Positions 1-5,431 of a stretch of DNA of 5,681 nucleotides are shown in pieces. Below the pieces are notes generated by a model that was given only the letters and a program-made list of their open reading frames with translations, searched no databases and was not told the DNA's origin. Both the position numbers and the translations under genes were made by a program. The DNA is from Lysobacteraceae bacterium (lineage in GTDB: Bacteria; Pseudomonadota; Gammaproteobacteria; Xanthomonadales; Wenzhouxiangellaceae). Numbering within the stretch: the first letter of the stretch is position 1; each line of letters begins with the position of its first letter. The stretch lies in the NCBI GenBank assembly GCA_020201235.1, contig JAIVHD010000269.1, forward strand, positions 1 to 5,681, written 5' to 3'.

Positions 1-336
1 GGTTTGCACAGCGCCGGCACGCTCAAACCCGCGCACGAAATCGGCAGCCACAATCGGGCTACCGTCCGACCAGCTGGCCTCGGGGTCGAGCTGGAAGCGC
101 CATTGCCGACCGTCGTCCGAGACAGTCCAGTGTTCGGCGATGCCGGCGACCGGGCGGCCACGGGCGTCGCGGGTCAGGAAGCCCTCGTGCAGGTCGCGCA
201 GCAGGTTGAAGGCCGAAACGCCCTGTGCGCGGTGGATATCAAGCGTATCTGGCGCCGGCCCCAGGCCACGGTGGATTTCGGCCGCACTACAGCATGCGGC
301 ACCGAACAACAGAAGTAACAACGGAAATCGCATCAT
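1..336 (-). CDS. Peptide ABC transporter substrate-binding protein, family 5 (OppA-like), N-terminal part
   Basis: This is the N-terminal part of an exported solute-binding protein of the SBP_bac_5 family, which catches oligopeptides in the periplasm for an ABC importer. The frame is open from the ATG at 336 to the window edge, giving 112 codons; a full protein is about 500-600 residues, so most is missing. Residues 1-18 form a signal peptide: Met-Met-Arg-Phe-Pro followed by a run of five Leu. Cysteines at 15 and 16 could be lipidated, but the preceding FGAA is a poor lipobox, so simple Sec export with cleavage near Ala18-Ala19 is equally possible. Mature-protein family motifs are clear: IHRGLGPAPDTLDIHRAQGV (21-40), NLLRDLHEGFL (44-54), IAEHWTVSDDG (66-76) and WSDGSPIVAADFVRGFERA (89-107). 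A second ATG at 333 is an equally plausible start; no strong Shine-Dalgarno sequence precedes either. It is divergent from the glutamate-cysteine ligase gene. The exact substrate cannot be read from this part. Confidence 0.9.
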   Translation of the reverse strand, partial: MMRFPLLLLLFGAACCSAAEIHRGLGPAPDTLDIHRAQGVSAFNLLRDLHEGFLTRDARGRPVAGIAEHWTVSDDGRQWRFQLDPEASWSDGSPIVAADFVRGFERAGAVQT

Positions 337-355
337 TTGAGCCTAGTGTACGCGC

Positions 356-378
356 TCGCATGATGTTCGCTCATGCGA
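356..378. promoter_or_regulatory. Perfect 8-bp inverted repeat in the divergent intergenic region
   Basis: TCGCATGA (356-363) and TCATGCGA (371-378) are exact reverse complements separated by 7 bp (TGTTCGC). A second, overlapping, shorter inverted repeat, TTCGC-TCAT-GCGAA, lies at 366-379. The element is near the middle of the 92-bp gap between two divergent genes, 19 bp from one start codon and 50 bp from the other. That is a natural place for an operator acting on one or both promoters. No T-run follows on either strand, so it does not look like a terminator. I cannot name a regulator. A weak -10-like GATAAT lies at 396-401 on the plus strand, with no convincing -35 box. Confidence 0.35.
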
Positions 379-428
379 AGCCGTCGCGCTTGGGCGATAA
401 TCGGCGTTCTTCGTGCACGCCGAGTCCC

Positions 429-1796
429 ATGACAGAAACCACATCTTTCGCTCAACCGATCACCCGTTTCGAACCACTGGTCGAGCACCTCGCCTCAGGC
501 TGCCGGCCGCCGGAGCAATGGAAGATCGGCACTGAGCACGAAAAATTCGGATTCAGGATGGCAGATCTCAAGCCCCTGCCTTACGAGGGCGAAGGCGGCA
601 TTGGCCAATTGTTACAGGGCATGGCCGAGCGCTTTGACTGGCAACCCGAGATCGAGGACGGCAACATCATCGCGCTGAAGCGCTCGGGCTGCTCGATTAC
701 GCTCGAGCCGGGCGGGCAGTTCGAGCTGTCCGGTGATTTGCTGGAAAATCTCCACCAGACCTGCGACGAGGTCCACTCGCACCTGGCCGAAGTTCGCACC
801 GTGGCCGAGCCGATGGGCGCCGGTTTCCTCGGACTCGGCTTTCATCCGACCGCGCGCCGCGATGAAATCCCGTGGATGCCAAAGCAGCGTTACCGCATCA
901 TGCGCAACCACATGCCGCGCGTCGGTACGCTCGGTCTCGACATGATGACCCGCACCTGTACCGTCCAGGTCAACCTCGATTTTTCCAGCGAGGCTGATAT
1001 GTCCGATAAGTTTCGGGCCTCGCTGGCGCTACAGCCGATCGCCACGGCGATGTTCGCCAATTCGCCGTTCGTCGAGAGCAAGCCTTCAGGCTACCTGAGC
1101 TACCGCAGCCATATCTGGACCGACACCGACCGTTATCGAACCGGCCAATTGCCATTCGTGTTTGAGTCCGGGTTTGGGTTTGAGCGCTATGCCGAATGGA
1201 TGCTTGATGTGCCGATGTATTTTGTCCGTCGCGGCGGTCGTTACATCGATGCATCGGGCCAGTCATTTCGCGACTTTATGGCCGGTAGCTTACCGGCCCT
1301 GCCAGGCGAGTACCCGACGCTGGCCGACTGGGAAGACCATTTGACGACGGCCTTTCCCGAAGTCCGCCTGAAGAGATTCCTGGAAATGCGCGGTGCCGAC
1401 GGCGGGCCGTGGAATCGCCTGTGCGCGCTGCCAGCGCTGTGGGTCGGAGCGCTGTACGATCAGGCCAGCCTTGATGGTTGTCTGGAACTGTGCAAGGGCT
1501 GGACGCGCCAGGACCTGGCCAATCTGATCGGCGATGTCGCGCGCATCGGCCTCGACGCACACATCCAGGGTCGGCGGGTGCGCGACGTGGCGCGCGACAT
1601 GCTGGCGCTGGCCCACCAGGGGCTGTCCAAGCGCAAGTGCCTATCGGCTGCGGGCGAAGACGAGACCGGCTTTCTCGGACCGCTGCACCAGATCGTCGAA
1701 ACCGGTATGACCCCGGCCGAGGTGCTGCTGGAACGATACCGGGCCGAATGGGGCGGCAAGCTCGAGCCGCTGTTCATCGAACAGGCGTATTATTAG
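429..1796 (+). CDS. gshA: Glutamate-cysteine ligase, plant/proteobacterial GCS2 type
   Basis: This cytoplasmic enzyme joins L-glutamate and L-cysteine with ATP to give gamma-glutamylcysteine, the first and rate-limiting step of glutathione synthesis. The 455-residue length fits the class found in plants, alphaproteobacteria and Xanthomonas relatives, not the E. coli GshA class. Family blocks are intact and in order: IGTEHEKFGF (33-42), IIALKRSGCSITLEPGGQFE (80-99), TRTCTVQVNLDF (174-185), GFGFERYAEWMLDVPMYFVR (248-267) and LEMRGADGGPWNRLCALPAL (318-337). The basic and acidic residues in these blocks shape the ATP, metal and glutamate sites in this family. The start at 429 is chosen because it opens MTETTSF, a short lead before the conserved region. 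The frame is open further up, with ATGs at 225, 360 and 363, but those starts would overlap the divergent gene or the inverted repeat. No good Shine-Dalgarno sequence precedes 429, so the exact start is slightly uncertain. No glutathione synthetase gene is in the window. Confidence 0.94.
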   Translation: MTETTSFAQPITRFEPLVEHLASGCRPPEQWKIGTEHEKFGFRMADLKPLPYEGEGGIGQLLQGMAERFDWQPEIEDGNIIALKRSGCSITLEPGGQFELSGDLLENLHQTCDEVHSHLAEVRTVAEPMGAGFLGLGFHPTARRDEIPWMPKQRYRIMRNHMPRVGTLGLDMMTRTCTVQVNLDFSSEADMSDKFRASLALQPIATAMFANSPFVESKPSGYLSYRSHIWTDTDRYRTGQLPFVFESGFGFERYAEWMLDVPMYFVRRGGRYIDASGQSFRDFMAGSLPALPGEYPTLADWEDHLTTAFPEVRLKRFLEMRGADGGPWNRLCALPALWVGALYDQASLDGCLELCKGWTRQDLANLIGDVARIGLDAHIQGRRVRDVARDMLALAHQGLSKRKCLSAAGEDETGFLGPLHQIVETGMTPAEVLLERYRAEWGGKLEPLFIEQAYY

Positions 1797-1960
1797 ATTG
1801 CGTCCGGATTGATCGCTGGGCTTTTGCGGCGCAAGCCACGTCGGCCCGGCCCGGTCTCGAATCCGGCCAGCAAGACACGCCAGGCGTGGCGCTTATCAAA
1901 CCAAACCGGCGCCTGTCGATGTCGGATCTCGGCGGGATCGAAGCGTGATCCTGGGTGCAC
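1793..1960 (-). CDS. Doubtful small basic protein in the gap after gshA
   Basis: A minus-strand frame from a GTG at 1960 to TAA at 1793-1795 could encode 55 residues. It is basic, with a middle part reading APVWFDKRHAWRVLLAGFET (17-36) and an Arg/Lys-rich tail (40-46). That composition, with two Trp and mixed hydrophobic and charged residues, looks more protein-like than most chance frames. Against it: there is no Shine-Dalgarno sequence before the GTG, no ATG in frame, its end overlaps the last codon of gshA on the other strand, and the neighbouring minus frame is also open (from an ATG at 1962). I do not recognise a family. It may be noncoding spacer. Confidence 0.2.
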   Translation of the reverse strand: MHPGSRFDPAEIRHRQAPVWFDKRHAWRVLLAGFETGPGRRGLRRKSPAINPDAI

Positions 1961-1990
1961 ATGGCAACACCGGCTGGCGAATCCCGGCCC

Positions 1991-1996
1991 TATAAA
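1991..1996 (+). promoter_or_regulatory. Candidate -10 box for the small exported protein gene
   Basis: TATAAA lies 26 bp before the start codon of the gene at 2023 and matches five of six bases of the sigma-70 -10 consensus. No good -35 hexamer is found 16-18 bp upstream; the nearest suggestive sequence, TGGCAA at 1962-1967, is too far away. The box overlaps the left edge of the adjoining palindrome by two bases, which would suit repression or a -35-independent promoter. Confidence 0.35.
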
Positions 1997-2008
1997 AGAC
2001 GCGTCTTT
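1995..2008. promoter_or_regulatory. 14-bp perfect palindrome, possible operator
   Basis: AAAGACGCGTCTTT reads the same on both strands. It starts inside the TATAAA box and ends two bases before the Shine-Dalgarno sequence of the gene at 2023, so a dimeric protein bound here would cover the promoter and transcription start. With no loop, it would make a poor RNA hairpin, so a DNA-binding site is the more likely reading. The regulator is unknown. Confidence 0.35.
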
Positions 2009-2010
2009 CC

Positions 2011-2017
2011 AAGGAGG
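2011..2017 (+). promoter_or_regulatory. Strong Shine-Dalgarno sequence
   Basis: AAGGAGG is a near-complete complement to the 3' end of 16S rRNA, with a 5-nt spacer to the ATG at 2023. It fixes the start of the small exported protein and is much better than the sites before the other genes in the window, which suggests efficient translation. Confidence 0.85.
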
Positions 2018-2022
2018 TTCTC

Positions 2023-2457
2023 ATGATTCGATTTGCATCACTGACGACAATTCTCGCCGCGCTTGCAGCCGCGCCGACCGCCTGGAGCGACGCCCCGTTT
2101 GCCCGGGCCGGCGAGCCACATGCCGTGGTTAGTGGCAGCCTCAACCGGCCGGCTCAGCAGCTTTTGGCGGTCGGGATTACTGACGTCGACGGCCGCTTGA
2201 CGAGCCGCAGCCAAGCCGTCTGGCTGAAGCCTGGCCGTCACACAATCAACGCCAAGGGAGCGGTTACCCATCTCGGCCAGACGCCGGGCCTGCGACGCTC
2301 TATCGGTCAGCACAACGGCAGCCAGGCGATTGAACTGGATGTCGAAGCCGGCAAAACCTACTGGATCGCTCTGGACACCAGCGACGAACAGCGTGACAAC
2401 TGGAAACTGGTCAACTGGCGGACCGAACAAACCGGCGCTCCGGACGCTAACGACTGA
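2023..2457 (+). CDS. Small exported protein of unknown function
   Basis: I do not recognise the family. The 144-residue product begins with a Sec signal peptide: Arg3, a hydrophobic stretch of about residues 4-18, and a likely cleavage after Ala20-Trp21-Ser22. The mature protein of about 120 residues has no cysteine and no further membrane segment, so it should be soluble in the periplasm or outside the cell. Its layout suggests a small beta-sandwich: an alternating strand around AVGITDVDG (49-57), a turn-rich VWLKPGRHTI (66-75), then IELDVEAGKTYWIALDTSDE (103-122) and a Trp-rich end, NWKLVNWR (126-133). The pairing of 'PG-x-H' with 'V-E-A-G-K-T-Y' recalls envelope proteins with PEGA- or DUF2057-like strand patterns, but this is a resemblance, not an assignment. 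It has its own promoter-like region and an excellent ribosome-binding site, and converges on algC. Coding status is well supported by the start context and signal peptide. Confidence 0.8.
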   Translation: MIRFASLTTILAALAAAPTAWSDAPFARAGEPHAVVSGSLNRPAQQLLAVGITDVDGRLTSRSQAVWLKPGRHTINAKGAVTHLGQTPGLRRSIGQHNGSQAIELDVEAGKTYWIALDTSDEQRDNWKLVNWRTEQTGAPDAND

Positions 2458-2486
2458 CCCGAACCCGCACGACTGACCCGAACCCG
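2450..2486. repeat. 18-bp direct repeat spanning the stop codon of the small exported protein
   Basis: ACGACTGACCCGAACCCG occurs at 2450-2467 and again, identical, at 2469-2486, separated by one base. The first copy holds the last codons and TGA stop (2455-2457) of the upstream gene. The 19-bp period puts the second copy out of frame and outside the gene. It looks like a recent slip duplication in the 33-bp gap between two convergent genes. Confidence 0.9.
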
Positions 2487-2505
2487 TCGGCTAAAACGGG
2501 ATTTT
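2483..2505 (+). terminator. Weak hairpin between the convergent genes
   Basis: CCCGT (2483-2487) can pair with ACGGG (2496-2500) around an 8-nt loop. On the plus strand, A and then TTTT follow at 2501-2505. The stem is only 5 bp and the T-run short, and the hairpin overlaps the last codons and stop of algC on the other strand. It could end transcription of the small exported protein gene, but weakly. Confidence 0.25.
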
Positions 2506-5412
2506 CAGCGCCGGGTTGATGGCCAGCATTTGCGTGCGAAAGGCTTGCTTAATTCGCGCCAGCGCTTTTTTATCCTTACCCTCGAAACGCAGCACCAGCA
2601 CCGGCGTGGTGTTGGATGCGCGAACCAGACCGAAGCCGTCCGCGAAATCGGCGCGCACACCGTCCAAGGTGTTGATTTCGGCGCCCTCGAAGCGGGCTTT
2701 TTTCTGAAATTCCTCGACAAATGGATGCGATTCGCCTTCCTTCATTTCGACTTTCAGTTCAGGCGTGCTCTCGGCCTTGGGCAACGAGGCGAGGATCTGG
2801 CCGGTGGCGCGTGTGTCGGCCGCCAGAATTTCCAGCAGACGCGCGGCGGCGTATATGCCGTCGTCGAAACCATACCAACGCTCGCCAAAGAAGAAGTGGC
2901 CGCTCATTTCGCCAGCCAGCGGAGCCTGCTCGCGCTTGAGCTGCTGCTTGATGTAGGAGTGCCCGGTGCGCGCCATGACGGGCTTTCCGCCGGCCTTTTC
3001 GATTTCGATCGGCAACAGGCTGGAGCATTTGACATCGAAAATGATGGGTGCCCCGGGCACCCGCGACAGCACGTCGCGCGCGAACAGCATCATCAGCCGA
3101 TCGGGATAGATGATTTCGCCGTCCGGGGCGACCACGCCGAGCCGATCGCCATCGCCGTCGAAGGCGACGCCGATGTCGGCCTTGAAGTTGCGCACGCACA
3201 GCTTGAGATCTTCCAGTGTGGCCGGGTCACCCGGATCCGGGTGATGATTGGGAAACGTACCGTCGACCTCGGCATACAACGGAATCACCTCGGCGCCGAT
3301 CGCGGCAAGCAGCTTTGGCGCGATCGCGCCGGCGATGCCGTTGCCGCAGTCAGCGACCACTTTCAGCGGCCTTTCGAGCTGAATATCGGTACCGATTCGC
3401 TCAATATACTGGGCCGTGATGCGCTGGGCCGTGATGCTGCCGTTGCCGCTCGTCAGATCGCTGGTTTCCAAGCGTCGATGCAGGTCGTAAATCGAGTCTC
3501 CTGAGAGCGTCTCCCCGCCCATCATGATTTTGAAGCCGTTGTAATCAGGCGGATTGTGGCTGCCGGTGACCATGACGCCGGAGCCGCCGGCCAGTTCCTG
3601 CGCGGCGTAATACAGCACCGGGGTCGGGACCGCGCCGACATCAATCACTTCCAGGCCGGCAGCGACCAGGCCGCGGCTCAATGCCGCCAGCAGCTCGGCC
3701 CCGGAAAGGCGGCCGTCGCGAGCGACTGCGATACGACCCAGACCCCGATGACGCGCCTCAGAGCCAATCGCTTGGCCGATCGCTTCGGCAATTTCGGCAC
3801 TCAGCGTGTCGCCGACAATGCCGCGGATGTCGTAAGCGCGGAAAATCGATTTCGACGGCAGCGCGATTGCGCGCTCGTGTTCGGCGCTGACGTGCGAGGG
3901 GTGGCGCTCTGGGCGCTGCTCGGCGGCTGACGCGGGATCGGTGCCCTCGGCGTCGTCGCGGTCGTCGGCACCATCGTCCCGGCTCGCATCGGCCTTGAGC
4001 AGCGAATTCAGCATTAGGCTCATCTCGACACGCCCCTCGGGCGAGGCCTCCGGCTCGAACACCGACTCGTAATCCAGTGTGTCATCGGGCGAGTCGAACT
4101 CATCCAGCGGCTTCTCCAACTTCTTATCCAACGGCTTCTCCAATGGCTCATCCAACGGCGTCTCCAACGGCGTCTCCAACGGCTCGTCTGACAACTCATC
4201 TGGCGGTTCATCCAACAGCTCATCTGCCAGCTCATCTGACGGCTTCTCCAACGGTTCATCTGACGGCGGTTCTGACAAATAGTCCGGACTGAGCTCGGGC
4301 GCGTCAAAACTTCGTGGCACGGTCGTTTCGCGGCGCGCTTCTCCGTCCGCAGTCAGCTGTGATGGCCCATCACTGGACTCCGACGCCGGATCGTGCAGCT
4401 CAGGCGCGGCCGAATGCGACGGCAAAGGTCGGGGTGCAGGTGCCGCAGCGGGCTCGATGTCCGGGCCCCGAACCGGGTCCGGTTCCACCTGCGCTTCGGG
4501 CGTATCAGCGGCGCGTTTTAAAGGCTCTGGCGACTCGCCTGGGGTTTCGCTGGGGCCGGTCGCTTTGACTGTCGGGCTGTCGGCCGAACCGGCGAGCTGC
4601 CGGGTACGCCGGATCATCAGCACGCCCAACAGGATCGTCAGCAGGCCTGCGAGCACGATGCCGGCAAGCTGCATCGACGACATTGGGCCGATCACCGTAG
4701 TCCGATGCCAGTCGAGCCGAAACATGGTGCCGCGCACATCAATCGACGAACTGCCCGGTAAAACCCCACGGCCGAATTCCTCGATGACGATCTGGGCACC
4801 GTCGGTCTGCTGCACAAGGCTCATTGAGTCGATGCTGTCGGGCCGGCGGATCTGGTTAACCAGAACACTGACCGGCAGACTGAGCAGGACCACCGGACTT
4901 GCGCCGACGACGTCCGGCTGCAGTCGCTCGGCCAGCGCCAGGTACTCGTCAGGCGTGCCTGCGAAGTGAACCTGGGCCGGTGCCGAGCCGTCGCGATCGG
5001 CCTGTAACATCATTTGCAGGGCGGCAAAACCACCCCCGGGAAAGGCATCAAAATCAAGCTCTTCAACATTGCCTTCGGCAACCACCACGTTCAAAACATT
5101 GCCAACCTTTTGCTCACGCAGCGCCTTGATTAGGTCGACGCGCTCGGCCTCGCCGTCCAGTACCGCCTGCGCGGCTTGCCGGAAGGCGTCGCTGATCATG
5201 GCCGTGCGCAGGCTGGCGATGTGCCGCTCCAGCGCAACAACCTGCGTGGCCGCCTGCTCTCCGGCCCGGGCCAGCGCGATCCGGGCCTGCAGGCTGTTCC
5301 AAACCAGATAGCCGCCGAGCACCAGCACGGCGAGTCCGAATCCCAAGATGATCAAGCCGGTCAGGCGTTGCAATCGGCTGCCGTTGTGCATCGTGTTCGG
5401 GCCTTTTATCAT
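2491..5412 (-). CDS. algC: Membrane-anchored phosphomannomutase/phosphoglucomutase (AlgC, long form)
   Basis: The enzyme interconverts 6-phospho and 1-phospho forms of mannose and glucose through a phosphoserine, feeding GDP-mannose and UDP-glucose for alginate-like exopolysaccharide, LPS and related polymers. The 973 residues divide as follows: helix 17-38 (membrane); periplasmic region 39-246, starting with long helices; helix 248-267 (membrane); acidic, Pro-rich cytoplasmic linker of about 270-515; catalytic part of about 520-973. Catalytic motifs are complete: FRAYDIRG (524-531), TGSHNPPDYNG with the phosphorylated Ser618, metal loop DGDGDR (752-757) with Asp752/754/756, sugar loop GEMSGH (834-839) and phosphate loop RASNTTP (931-937). 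Each sits exactly 510 residues after its position in P. aeruginosa AlgC as I remember it. Long gammaproteobacterial forms with membrane segments are known, so the extension is not by itself new. The start at 5412 is 19 bp after dut; Met8 (5391), with AAAAGG upstream, is an alternative. Cotranscription with dut is likely. Confidence 0.95.
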   Translation of the reverse strand: MIKGPNTMHNGSRLQRLTGLIILGFGLAVLVLGGYLVWNSLQARIALARAGEQAATQVVALERHIASLRTAMISDAFRQAAQAVLDGEAERVDLIKALREQKVGNVLNVVVAEGNVEELDFDAFPGGGFAALQMMLQADRDGSAPAQVHFAGTPDEYLALAERLQPDVVGASPVVLLSLPVSVLVNQIRRPDSIDSMSLVQQTDGAQIVIEEFGRGVLPGSSSIDVRGTMFRLDWHRTTVIGPMSSMQLAGIVLAGLLTILLGVLMIRRTRQLAGSADSPTVKATGPSETPGESPEPLKRAADTPEAQVEPDPVRGPDIEPAAAPAPRPLPSHSAAPELHDPASESSDGPSQLTADGEARRETTVPRSFDAPELSPDYLSEPPSDEPLEKPSDELADELLDEPPDELSDEPLETPLETPLDEPLEKPLDKKLEKPLDEFDSPDDTLDYESVFEPEASPEGRVEMSLMLNSLLKADASRDDGADDRDDAEGTDPASAAEQRPERHPSHVSAEHERAIALPSKSIFRAYDIRGIVGDTLSAEIAEAIGQAIGSEARHRGLGRIAVARDGRLSGAELLAALSRGLVAAGLEVIDVGAVPTPVLYYAAQELAGGSGVMVTGSHNPPDYNGFKIMMGGETLSGDSIYDLHRRLETSDLTSGNGSITAQRITAQYIERIGTDIQLERPLKVVADCGNGIAGAIAPKLLAAIGAEVIPLYAEVDGTFPNHHPDPGDPATLEDLKLCVRNFKADIGVAFDGDGDRLGVVAPDGEIIYPDRLMMLFARDVLSRVPGAPIIFDVKCSSLLPIEIEKAGGKPVMARTGHSYIKQQLKREQAPLAGEMSGHFFFGERWYGFDDGIYAAARLLEILAADTRATGQILASLPKAESTPELKVEMKEGESHPFVEEFQKKARFEGAEINTLDGVRADFADGFGLVRASNTTPVLVLRFEGKDKKALARIKQAFRTQMLAINPALKIPF
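3409..3437. repeat. 14-bp direct repeat inside the AlgC catalytic domain
   Basis: CTGGGCCGTGATGC is present at 3409-3422 and 3424-3437, a 15-bp period. In the protein it gives ITAQR followed by ITAQY (residues 660-669). The segment has the same length as the matching part of P. aeruginosa AlgC as I recall it, so it is not obviously an insertion. Confidence 0.8.
4099..4266. repeat. 12-bp minisatellite, 14 units, within the AlgC linker
   Basis: Fourteen consecutive 12-bp units, plus-strand consensus CTCATCCAACGG, with variants such as CTTCTCCAACGG, CGTCTCCAACGG and CTCATCTGACGG; the two CGTCTCCAACGG copies are adjacent and identical. On the coding (minus) strand each unit encodes one tetrapeptide in register, residues 383-438. 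The pattern is Pro or Leu, then usually Leu or Ser, then Asp or Glu, then Glu, Lys or Thr: for example PLET twice, PLDE twice, PLEK twice, LSDE and PSDE. A degenerate unit (LSEP, 379-382) may precede the array. Because the unit is a multiple of three, gain or loss of units keeps the frame. Confidence 0.92.
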
Positions 5413-5431
5413 GACGCCCCCAGTCCTGGTT

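Noticed and set aside
345..350. TACACT as a minus-strand -10 box for the peptide-binding protein gene
   Set aside because: It lies only 8 bases from the start codon and has no acceptable -35 sequence at the usual spacing.
225..428. Upstream extension of gshA (523-residue version starting at 225)
   Set aside because: The extra 68 residues run antisense through the divergent peptide-binding protein and across the intergenic inverted repeat. They lack family similarity, and the conserved protein begins soon after the ATG at 429.
1878..1891. Hairpin CGCCA-GGCG-TGGCG as a gshA terminator
   Set aside because: The stem is only 5 bp and no T-run follows. A similarly weak stem at 1819-1837 also lacks a T-run. 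Neither is enough to call a terminator.
1478..1948. Plus-strand 156-codon frame overlapping the gshA end
   Set aside because: It overlaps gshA in another frame, is Arg/Gly/Ala-rich as expected of a shadow, and has no start signal.
2530..3504. Long plus-strand frame of 324 codons opposite algC
   Set aside because: It lies fully antisense to the conserved catalytic domain of AlgC. Its composition is that of a GC-rich shadow frame, and no recognisable motif or start signal was seen.
4099..4266. CRISPR-like array
   Set aside because: The units are 12 bp, directly adjacent with no unique spacers, and keep a protein reading frame. This is a coding minisatellite.
4079..4282. Ser/Asn/Gly-rich plus-strand frame across the repeat region
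   Set aside because: It is simply the 12-bp minisatellite read on the other strand. The minus-strand frame belongs to the intact algC gene.
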